Shown piece by piece: positions 25,520-37,900 of a DNA stretch of 64,000 nucleotides (positions are counted from its first letter, which is position 1; each line of letters begins with the position of its first letter). The stretch comes from Hydractinia symbiolongicarpus (taxonomy: Eukaryota > Cnidaria > Hydrozoa > Anthoathecata > Hydractiniidae): the NCBI RefSeq assembly GCF_029227915.1, contig NC_079884.1:12462001-12526000 (forward strand). The letters run 5' to 3'. The notes beneath the pieces were generated by a model. The model worked only from the letters and a program-made list of their open reading frames with translations, was not told the DNA's origin and searched no databases. A program made the translations under genes and the position numbers.

Positions 25520-26990
25520 GTCCATTCGCCTGCCCCCTTTCAGCTTCTGTGTGTCAGTTTTCAAAATTGTATGTTAGTTGTGCATATGAAATTCCATGAA
25601 ACCACACCCGAAAAATAAGCAATCACATTTTTTGGTTTATTATTTATAACCTTCCTTAAACTGCTGCAAATGTTTTTGTATGTCTTACTTCCACCTCCCT
25701 TTTATCACAATCTTTTCCTTTCGAAAGAAATCATTTTCCACTGGATTTTTTGATTTTATTCTTTATTTGCACCTGTGTGCCAAAGTTATATTAACATATT
25801 AACTCGTTAAAAACCTGAAACTTTTCATGATCTTAGCCATCATGGTGAATTGTTTTAACCGATGGATTGGTTTTACGTAGTTAATTCAGTTTCTTTTTTA
25901 TGTATTTTTAAAGTTTAGTAAGATCTTCATCACATTTTTCCCTACAAAATTTAAATGTAATTATTTTGATGTTTTAGCTACTTAGTTATAGGGACCAAGA
26001 GGTACTAGTAAAATATAAAGAAGAGCTGTTAGCATGTTAAGACTCAGCAAAAGCTTAAAACAATGGCCAATGCCTCCCTTTTCATGTAGGAATAAGATAA
26101 AGAAGTTCCTAGGGGTGTTGTTGTTCCCTTATAATTACCACAAAACAAAAAATAAAAATCTTGTTTATGCTTGTCCACTCACTGCTGAATTCACGCAACA
26201 ATCTAAATATAGGCCAAAACTTTAATGTTGGAAACTAACTGACCAAAGTTTTAGACCTCTAAACTTGTTTTTTTATAACATAAACAACACCAATAAAGAG
26301 AACTATACTTTATGTTGCTCTCCGCATATACTTGAATAAGTGCATGGGACACTTATTTAATTTGAAGACGAAAAGGGCATGAATTAAGATCAGCAATCTT
26401 TGGTGGTGCCTCATCTATAGCATGTGCCAGAGGGATAGCATTAGACCGACAGCACAGTCGTTAGATAATCCCATAGCAACACAAGAAAAGATAAGGTACA
26501 ACTGTACCTATACTGTCATATCTCACGTATACACCGTAGTTCCTAATATACCAGCCCCATGCCATAATTTCTAAATCGGTGCCCAAACAATTTCTAACAA
26601 GATTGTTGCATTGTATATATTTTTAATATAAATATAAATTAACAATAAAATGAGATTGAACAATAAAAACAAGTTTGCTTCTGAAATTCTTTTTTAACAA
26701 TTTGCTACATCCAATTTTTAAGCCTTTATAACTTGTAGCTACTTAAATTTCCTTGAAATAGGTTCTTCGCTTGGTGGTAACTTGGTTGCATTTATGCTAA
26801 TACACACATTTAAGAGAAAGTAAAGGTGCAAATCTATACCTGCTGCAAATATCCTTCTATACAGCAATATTGGGTCCAAAAGTTTGTTTACCCCAAATTA
26901 TATCAACAATAAGAGCTTACTGTTAGTTCTACAACTTCGCTGACTTGGTAACACATCGTGTCTACAAGAATTTTACATAAAAACGAAAAC
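25520..26990. other. Intergenic DNA downstream of PIGC
   Basis: AT-rich, no exon chain seen on either strand. It separates the tandem array from the last exon of PIGC. Confidence 0.5.
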
Positions 26991-26991
26991 T

Positions 26992-29900
26992 TTATCTTCT
27001 TATCATGGCTTCGTCCCAAGGTCCATGGATGTTACTAAAAAGAAAGTAGTAGTTACTTTTAAAAGTCATCACCAATGCAGAAGAAGTTTTATTGCATACA
27101 CTAAGCATCAGTTATAATGGCTTTATCTGAGTTATATTTTTTTCTTAAAAATCAATTTTCGGGAAAATTGTTCAGATATTCGTATCATCGGGCTGTTGAT
27201 ATCACTGTTAAAGGGGAATTAAGCCTCGAACTTAATTAGCATTATTTCGGTTAACATTATGTTCGATTCCCAAATTCTGGTTAAAATTTTGAAAAATACT
27301 TGGATTTGATTTTAATATAAAAGTTACCCCTTCTATGAGCTGAGACCACGGCTGATTCTGGAGACTGATATATCTTGACGTATCTTACGCTGAAGAAGCA
27401 TAAGCTTGCGCTGAGCGGAAGCAGCGAGATATGGAAAATACAAGCTCCTGCTCTGGCTGTCCTATTTCAGAAGTAGAATATTCAAGTGTTGCCAAGAATT
27501 TTCCAATTTATTGAACGACAAGTTCAATGATAACAAGTGCATCACGATGCACAAAGATTTTTAAATTTTATGTTTGAACCGCATAGTGTTAGATACAGCC
27601 AGCATACAACATCGACGATACCAGAAAAAATATAACGAACTCTCCACATATACTAATAAGTAAGTCTTTCTTCAAAAAATATGTTTCTCATAAATATTTT
27701 CACAGACCATATTTCTTACAGTCACCCGAAAATTAAACGTTCTTCTTATCTTCTCACTTTTCGCTTTATAATCTCACAGGTTCACGCGCTATAAAATTAT
27801 AATGTACCAACAGTACACAACCTGGGTACATTATTATGAAAGGCTTGGAATAGGATGTCGCATGGTGATTCCAGATTGTGTGGTGCGAAAAATAAGGGAA
27901 GAATTTCCTGATTCAAATGGAAAATATACTGGTTCTAAAGAATTTGTTGACTTATAACGGGACTTAGCATTTTCAAACAAACAATAACAACAACGAAAAA
28001 GCGACCTATGGTGTTTATCCATCTCAAACAACGCAACTTTTCTTCGTTACTGTATGGTCGAGGAATCATAAAAAAGACTTCTTTATCTCTCCTTTCCCAG
28101 TACTATTTCTACGACCATAAGCTTTACAAGTAGGTATCGTTTTGGGTAGAAAGATAACATCAACAATACGCTGTTGCGTTTGTTCACATTGTGTTAAACA
28201 ACTTTAAAAAAGATGAAGAGATCAAAAAATTGAAATGAGCGTAAAATACGTCATAGATTTCTATCACAGATATTGTTTTGATTTTAACATGGAGATTACT
28301 GTTGTCAACTTTTATGCTAGAAAAAGGATGTAAATTTAAAGAATTTCAATATTTTTATATACCATCAAAATAAGTACGGTTTCTAAAAGATTTTTCCGAA
28401 GAAAAAAATTTGGGCTTAATTCTCCTTTAATAGTAAAATATTTTTTAACCCGAGTGATGCCCTTTGCCCAAAGATACAGGTGTTACAGGTGTTTATAGTC
28501 ATTAAATCCAGCAGTTTTAGGTATATTCACCTAAAAGACTATTCTTGCATGTGGTAAAATAAAGATTATAAAACTTACTTTTTTAATTGCTGTAATTTTA
28601 TCATCCACAAGGGAAACAAAAACGTTATGGCTATATGCGTAAAAACAAGTGCAAAGGCTGATATTTGACTGATTGGCAGCAGCAAAAATGTGGCAATACC
28701 AACTAATACCTCAGTAAGGATCACATAAGCTTTCCTGTGCCAGAACTGAAAAAAATACTGCATGGTAACGAGAAATACTAACGGATTATTAATGGGTAAA
28801 CTACCTTAAATACATCTACAATTCTGTTTCAAAATAAGATTGGGAAAAAAGTCAAATTTTAAGATTGTACTTGCATGCAATCATTTTCAATCTTTCCATA
28901 TTAAACACTTGCTGTAAACTTCTAGACTGTGTTTGTTTAAAATTTAAAGTCGTCTGCATAAATTCTGTCCTTATTACTTCCTGCCAAGTCTTTCTCAGTC
29001 TACCTCAGTGCTTAGAACTAAGTCTTTACACTTTCTTACCCAATTATTCTACTGCATTCTGTCCTCATTAACTCAATCTTCTGGATAACATTTCTGATGC
29101 TAAGAATACCTAGCTCCTCACCAACCCATTCTTATATTGCTCCTCTCTAAATGGTCAAGAACCTCCTGCTTCGCTTCCATGTCTCACTACCCATACAACA
29201 TTTTCATTTCCTTACCTCAATCGACAAGACTCTGATACATAAAAAGTAACTTTCCAAGCAAAACAGTAGTTTTCCTAAATCCTGGCATCCTTTTGGACCT
29301 TGGTATTGATAGTGTTATAATGTAAAAACGTTTTAAAGCACAGCAAGCAAACCATAAAAGTTGTCTATTTCCTTACACATTTGCAAAAGTGAATTTTTGC
29401 AGCCTACTGTCTGCAGAATATTGATAAGTTGAAAATTAGTTGCAAAAAGCAGAAAATTAATATGTTTATGATCAGTTTTATGTATAAACAAGACAATTTG
29501 GCCACAGTGGAAAAACAAAAGAATTTTCTAGAGAGGTCTGACATTAAAATTAAAAAAAAGATTAAAATCTCTACTAGTTCAATACTTTCTTACCCTAACG
29601 ATAAACTTTTGATTGTTATACAAAAGCATAACAAAACATACCTTAACATCCTTCCTAAATTCAGGAAACAATGCAAACATTTGAACAGCAAACATAACAT
29701 ACACATAAACATGCCATGAGGATGGTAATCGAGATGCCAGACACACAGCAGCAAACATACTTGCATTAAGCGAAATTGCTCTTGAAACTCTATTAAAAGC
29801 AAGCAAATTTTCATAAAGTCAAAATTTCTTCATTACATGCCGGTTTAGGTAGCAAGATTTATCGGTCATTTTATTTGAGTAACACCTTATTAAGACACCA

Positions 29901-32900
29901 TCCGTTAATTTGTCAAAAGTAAAAAAGAAAATTTGTTGTACCCAACTTACATGGCTACTCCAGCTCCATAATCATGAAAAAGCATGTTAGCAACCAGCAT
30001 ACATGTCTATAAGAAGATAGTATTTTGTTGACTAGTTGTTAGTCCAGAAGAATAATTACGAAACTGGTAAAGCAGTCACTATATAGCATAAAGGTATGAT
30101 TAAATTAACAATGGTAGCAAAAGACTGAAGCCTTTGTTGGCTGAGATCAACCAACCTGTTGTGTCACACACAAATACTATATAAAAGTATACAGCTGAAT
30201 GTGTTTATACGGCAAAACAGATTATAATTGTTACTGTGTTGTACCAAGGCTTTTGTTTTGCCATGGATTTGTTACAGTGATTTATTAGGTGTTTTGAAAA
30301 CTCCTAATCAATAGTTACTTTTGATACTTTTCCCTTTAGACGAGATATTAACTAATTAAAGTAATAACAAATCATAGCTGTGGAGGAGCTTGAGTTATAC
30401 CAGTGATATTGTTTAATGGTTACATTGGAGAACATTGTTAATTGCTAATCGTCGTGTTAATGATATTAATAGTGGTGTTATTGAGAGTTAATTAATTGTT
30501 TGTTTTCACTTGGATTATTTGACTGGAGAAATTGTTTTCTGTTCAAGGTAACTAACATTTAGTACTAATTTTCATGGTAGCAGAGAAAAATGGCAACGTC
30601 GGTGTCATACAATAAAGCTCCTCCTCTGCTATCCCAAAGTAAGAACTATGAGGATTGGAAGAAATTAATTGGAATTTGGACGGAGCTTACAACACTAGAT
30701 AAAAAGAAACAAGGACCGTCCCTTGTACTTACTCTTGATGGGAAATCACAGGAAGCTGCATTGGAACTTCCATCTGAACAAATATCATCTGAAGACGGAG
30801 TTAAGAATATCTTAAAGAGGCTCGATAAGATATATGCAAAGGATAAACTGACAGAAAAATTTGATGCAATTGAAAAATTTGAGACTTATAAACGAACAAA
30901 AGAGAAGAAGATTCGAGATTTCTTAACAGAGTTTGAAAAGAGGTACTATAAGATAAAAGCAACAATAACAAACTTAGTTTATGATGATGTGAGACAGAAA
31001 TTGATAAAAGTATTTGCCGAAGAATCAATTGATGGTGACTTAGACAGTAGTATGTCCTCCATCAAAATCAAAGCAGAACCATCGTTTTATGCTAATGAAG
31101 CATACCCAGACGAGTGTCAACAATCATCATCAGATGAAGAAGGGATATATTACACCAAACGTAATCTAAATCAAAGATTTGCATCATCATCAAGATACAA
31201 CAAAAAAGGGAATACATGGCGCCAAGATAAACATGCTTCTCGACCCAAAGCAGATGGCACAAGAAAACCTACTAAAAACCCACTTGACAGGAATGGTCGT
31301 GTATCTCGATGTGCGATATGCGAAAGTGTTTTTCATTGGCAACAAGACTGTCCGGAAAAGCAAAATGATACATACATGGTTCATGAAATCGTCCTTCTCA
31401 ACGAAAGCGATAAACCAGGTCAACTCAAACATCTAGTATCAGAAACATGGAATTGTGGCCTACTCGATTGCGGTGCCAGTAAAACCGTTTGTGGGGATGT
31501 TTGGTTAGATCAATACATAAGCTCTCTATCTGATGAAGAAAAGAGGGAAGTAAAACATCACCATAGCAAAAGTTTATATCGCTTCGGAGACGGTGAACAA
31601 GTCCAAGCTTGTGGAAGAGCATCTATTCCTGCTATCATTGGCAACACAAAGGTAAAAATAAATACAGATGTGATACCAAAAGTCCTACCCCTGTTACTAT
31701 CAAAATCGTTTATGAAAAGGGCCGATATGATTCTTGACTTCCAGAGTGACACTGCAAAAGCATTGGGAGAAACTGTTCACTTGGCCACAACCTCAAGTGG
31801 ACATTATACCATTCCTTTGACTCGACCGCGTCAAGTAATTGCATCAATCGACAAACCTTATGAATGCAATTTTGTTTTTATCTCAAGGGAAGACAACAAC
31901 ATGACTGTAATCGCTGAAAAACTTCACCGACAGTTTGCTCACCCATCTCTCAATCAACTCATGTCATTGATCAATAAGGCAGGACCACCATGGAACAACA
32001 ATAAAGAATTGATATCAGAAGTAAAAAGAATTGATAAAGAATGTAAAACATGCCAAATCTACCGACGACCACCACCTCGCCCTGTAGTAGGATTACCCAT
32101 GGGATCTAAGTTCCTTGAAACCGTTGCGATGGATCTAAAATTCTACGACAAGAAAATCATCCTTCACCTAATCGATCTCTGTACTCGCCTATCTGCTGCA
32201 ACAATAATAAAGGACAAAAACCCGACCACTGTTATTGAAGCAATACTAAAGACATGGATATCTGTTTATGGCTCGTGTGATAAATTTTTAGTCGACAATG
32301 GCGGTGAATTTGCTAACGAAGAACTCATCAATCTAGCAGAACAATTTGGCATCACAATTAAGACAACTGCCGCGGAATCCCCTTGGTCAAATGGTATTGT
32401 TGAGAGACACAACCAAACACTATCCAACATGCTAGACAAGGTGCTCAATGATACAAGTTGCAGCTTGAATATTGCTCTTTATTGGTGTGTAAATGCAAAG
32501 AATTCACTACATAATGCACACGGTTTTACACCATATCAGTTAGCAATTGGAACGAATCCACGTCTACCATCACTAATGGATGACAAACCACCAGCCTTGT
32601 CAGGAAAACCAGCAACGCAGTTAATGAGAGAGAATCTGGAAGCCCTTCACAAGGCTCGAGAAGCATTTATTGCAAGTGAGCACTCAGAAAGAATCAGAAG
32701 GGCACTATCTCACAACATTAGATCTTCAGGAGAAACCAAATATCTTACAGGTGATAATGTTTACTATAAACGGAACGATAGCAACGAATGGAAAGGTCCT
32801 GGCACTGTGCTTGGTCAGGACGGCCAACAAATTTTGATCAAACATGGAAGCTATTACGTTCGGGTCCATCCTTGTCATGTAAAATTGGTACATGACGGCG

Positions 32901-34852
32901 GCTGTGGTTCATCAGAAAAAACGACAGAGGCAGGGGACAACACCTTCACTGAGGAACAACCACCTAGATTCCAAGAATCAGAATCAGAATCAGGATCTGG
33001 CAATGAAAATGAAGATCATTCGTCTGAAAAATCAGAAAATGAAGATCAATCGTCTGAAAAATCAGAGCCTTTAAACAATGATGCACCAGCTCATCAGACA
33101 CAGCCAATTTCTGCTGAAGCACATAGCATGCTGCCGAGGGAGAAGCCGAAATTAAGACCGAATCTTTGTCTAAAGTATAAGGACAAAGGTGGGGAATGGA
33201 AAAAGGCTAAAATCATATCAAGAGCAGGGAAAGTTGGAGGCAAGCATGATGGCTGGTTTAATGTAGAAACAGAAACTGGTATGAAGAGAGCGGTAAACTT
33301 TGCAAACATCAAGGATATTGAAATCAATGATGACCCTTCAGAAGTCACTCTGATCACCAACAGCAGTGAAGTACTGTCAGCAAAGTCAAAAGAACTACAG
33401 TCATGGATTAACAATTCAGTCTACATCGAGATACCTAATGAAGGACAAGAAACTATGAGTCTACGATGGGTTGTAACACCAAAGATTATTGATGGCCAAC
33501 CTTCAGTTAAGGCACGACTTGTGGCACGTGGTTTTGAAGAAGTCCAAAATTTTAAAACAGACAGTCCAACGTGCTCTAAGGAAGGATTGAGATTAGCATT
33601 GACGATAATTTCATCCAAAAATTGGATGTTGAATTCTCTGGACATCAAAACAGCATTCCTTCAAGGAAAGAAGATTGACAGAGAAGTCATTGTTCTGCCG
33701 CCGAAGGAGGCTAATACCAAAAACCTTTGGAAGTTGTCAAAAACGGTGTATGGTCTTGCTGACGCAAGTCGTAGCTGGTACCTAAAACTGCGAAGTGAAT
33801 TAATTCAACTCGGTGGAAAGCCTATTGAACTAGATCAAGGAATATTCATCTGGTCTTCAAATACATTGATTTTCGGAATATTGGTATGTTTCGTTGATGA
33901 CGTGATTTGGGCAGGAAGTTCTACCTTCGTTAATGTGGTATCAAAGTTGAAGAGTATCTTCAAGACCAGTAGTGAACATATGCGACACTTCAAATATATT
34001 GGTATTGACCTCGATCAAAATGAAGATGGAACAATCACCATCAAACAAGCCGATTATATCAATGAGCTAGAGCCAATCACTCTCAGTATGGAGAGAATAA
34101 AATGCTCTAAGGATGAACCAATCAATGAAGTTGAAAGATCTAAAATGAGACAATCAATTGGGAAGCTCAATTGGTTGGCATGTATGTCAAGACCAGAAAT
34201 TAGCTTCACCGTAAGCGATGTGTCATCAAGAGTAACAACAGCTACTCTAGCTGATATTAAACTCATCAATAAGACGATAAAGTTCTTGAAATCTCAAGAT
34301 TGCCACATTACTGTGCCAAAACTTACCTTGAATAACCTAAGCATCAAGGTTTTCACTGATGCCAGCTTCAACAATCTCGAAGGAGGTCAAAGTCAAGGTG
34401 GTCATATCGCCTTCTTAACTGATGGTTCAGGAAAATCATCACCAATTTCCTGGAGCTCAAATAAAGTTCGTCGTGTAGTACGTTCAACTCTTTCAGCGGA
34501 GTCACTAGCTTCTGTAGATGGAGCTGACACAGCATTCTTCTTGGCTAAAATGATTGAAGAGTCTTTAGCCGAAAAACCTGAAGTTGTATGTTTAACTGAT
34601 AGTAGATCACTCTTCGAATGTGCTGGTTCAACCAAGACAGTATCAGACAAACGACTCCGAGTGGAAATAAATGCCTTAAGGCAGATGATCAACAACGATG
34701 AAGTCACCCTACGATGGATCGATGGAAAACATCAAATAGCCGATGTGCTGACAAAGAAAGGGGCATCTCCTTTTTCCCTGATGGAAGTTCTCAAGTCAGG
34801 GGATTTAACATCGGTCATTGATGGTGAAAAATAGACATTTCACCATTGTTTG

Positions 34853-34900
<48 letters not shown>

Positions 34901-37900
34901 CAAATTTATGTTATAATTGCTCATAGAAATTTGTTATTGAAAAGACGTTGATTTTCGTTGATAGACATCTCGTTGATAGATTGTTGTAAAAGGGACATTG
35001 AGATTGACATTCATTTTCGGGAGATAGCTAACCATGAGACTATGGCCTGATACTGTGAATGCAATTGATACGAATTTACAATCAACGAAAAGAAGAAAAG
35101 AAGGGAGATTGATACTTTTCCCTTTAGACGAGATATTAACTAATTAAAGTAATAACAAATCATAGCTGTGGAGGAGCTTGAGTTATACCAGTGATATTGT
35201 TTAATGGTTACATTGGAGAACATTGTTAATTGCTAATCGTCGTGTTAATGATATTAATAGTGGTGTTATTGAGAGTTAATTAATTGTTTGTTTTCACTTG
35301 GATTATTTGACTGGAGAAATTGTTTTCTGTTCAAGGTAACTAACATTTAGTACTAATTTTCAACTTTAACACAGATAAAGCTTTCTCCAGTGTTTGATGA
35401 GTAGGAAGATTACAGCAGTTGGGAGAATTGGCAAAATAATCTTGCAAATGTTCACAGATTTACCAAAAAGAAAACTGATAGGGTAGCAGGCCTATCAATA
35501 GGAAAATAACACCAGAGCTATAAATTGGTCCCACAAGGTTACAATAATTTTTAACTGGGCGAGTAATCTGAATAAATGGACCAAGAATATAAACAGATAT
35601 TTTATCACAAAGTCTTTTTTATTTATTTTATGTTTTTTATATATTTTGGTTCTTTCTTACTGTAAATAATAAGAAATAGAACATTGATTTCCATGTGAGA
35701 TGAAATAATGTTGCTCAGCAAGAAAAACCTTTTTTAGAATTGGGGGAGCAAATAATGGCTCAGCTAGTTTCTCATTTCTCAGAATTGGGCAAGCCTTCGA
35801 GTGAGCAAGAGAAATTGCTCTCCCCTTATTGATAGGCCTGTGGTAGTATACAAGATGCAATGCTGGAGATAAACCCTGGTGAAATTAATTGAACAATAAG
35901 TAAAAATCATTGCCAATTATGTTAAAACTAAACTTTATTTTCTTACAAAGTGAAAGCGAAAGCACTACAGCTTTTATCACTTTCATTTTTTTTTTTCATA
36001 ATCGTTTTTTTCCAGTTATAAAAGAAGCAGTATTGATAAATTTTCTGAGTTCATTGTTGAACTGGAAAAAATGTATAGCAAACTAAACAGCTTTAAAATG
36101 GAACTACAAAAAGCATACAAAGCTTACTTCTGTGCACAGCTTAAATGTCTAAGGATAACGAAAACTTGGCTCGCATAACATATGAAGATCTCACATAAAT
36201 GTAAAGAATACGAAAACAATCTTTGGTTAGTTGGATTTAAATAACAATGGACAGGATAAAACTTCTACTAGAGAAAAATGTATGCATGGTAGATACAGGA
36301 TAGGTTATGAAGGAAAACAAAAGTATTTTGACACAATTAGAATCGATTGTGTTAATAAAAAAAGGAAAATATCTTCACTGTCACAAATGTAATTCCATCA
36401 AGCATTTGTCTGAAGATGTTCTCATAGATATATAACCAAAAATAAAAAAAAATTAAATCAACTAAAGCAAGGAAAGACAACGTAGCAAGAACAGCAGAAA
36501 AGCAAATGAAGGTCAAGTAACTCTATTTTTGGGAGCTTGAAAATAATAAATGATAAATATTCACCTATATGTATACACACCATCCGGATAAACTATCTGA
36601 GTTCATCACTAACATATTGTCCCACGCAGTGTAGTGGGTTTGTCTGCGGCTTCCAGTTCGAGGGACCGCGGATCGAATCCCGCTCACTGCTTGGCAATAT
36701 GTTAGTGATGAACAAAGTAGTTCTTCTTCAATATGAAAATAATAAGTTGTGCAAACATTTGGTGGAAGACTCATTGACACAAAATGTCCAAATACAATAT
36801 CAGGTATTATATTAATAAATACATGGATACTCTACCTTAAGGGAAAAAGCAGGATACCATTCATGGCAATTCAACTTCAACAGATTTAAAGATGGAGTTA
36901 AAGTAAATGCTCAAACATTACTTTACCTGTCAACATTGGCAATGAAATATACAAATTATCAGTCACTGTGGCAAGGAATGATTAGCCAGAATACAAGCAT
37001 CAGAAAATGAGATTTTGATGGGAATATTGAGCTTATTTCTACATTACCTGGACCCTAACATTTACCTTTAACTCAATGGGGTCTTGAATATCACAAAAAA
37101 AAAAAAAAATGTAAAAATGTGACCAGAATCAGGAAATGTATAAGGCTAAAAATTCCTTTTGCCGCAGGTTGCCAAGAGTAAACCATTAAGGCTCGTAAAA
37201 ATAAGAATGCAATGCCGAATTTAACCAATACAGTTTTGATAAAATGTAAAGTTTGTAGAAAATATCAACAACCCTGCAGAATGCCTGTAGTGAGATTACA
37301 TTATTATATATAACAAATACTAAATGCATTTATCTTAAAGTTTTTATGAAATTACAAGAAATATTTTTTACATCTTCTTGACACAACAACCCAATACTCT
37401 GTTAGTTTTCTAACAAATCAAACAACAAAAAGTATACCCTTGTCTATTAAAAAAAAATGTAGACCATACAATGCCATAAAGTAAATAGAAGTAACTAAGA
37501 AAAAACTTTGCTCAAAACATAAAAGAAAGACAAAAGTACAAATTGGGAGGTAGATGGTTTTAACCTTAAATATTATCTTTATAACACCAAAGTAATGATA
37601 TATACAAGGGCTCGATGAATGTCATTAATGATGGAGACCAAAAGCTAAAAAACTATTGTTTCGAATAGGGTTGAGATTCATTGCTGAATGTTTTGTTTAC
37701 CTTTGTGAATCAGATACATTTTAAGAGGCCGGGGATGACCAAACGAGTGTCATTTTAGCAAAAAAAGTTATCTTAATCAATTCATCTTTAAAATATCTTT
37801 GCATTGATAAAGTTTAAATACGCATCTCTTAGCAGGTCTAAATTACAGATGACAGAAAATGTCAAAATTTGTTATTGCTTAAATATGACATGATAATTTA

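Larger units (their letters stand above)
30322..35362 (+). mobile_element. Intact Ty1/copia-type LTR retrotransposon
   Basis: A complete 5041-bp element: two 253-bp LTRs that begin TG and end CA and look identical base for base, a primer-binding site right after the 5' LTR, one open gag-pol frame, a purine-rich tract right before the 3' LTR, and a 5-bp target duplication ACTTT (30317-30321 and 35363-35367). It lies antisense in intron 4 of PIGC. Matching LTRs and an open 1414-codon frame point to a very recent insertion. The protein order protease, integrase, RT, RNase H is that of copia. Confidence 0.97.

Noticed and set aside
30801-34707. Antisense frames under the gag-pol gene
   Set aside because: Shadows of a 1414-codon coding frame with clear domains.
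36626-36690. A working tRNA gene
   Set aside because: Acceptor and T-stem halves are present but the D and anticodon arms do not fold normally, the T stem has a mismatch, and the unit is embedded in inverted repeats.
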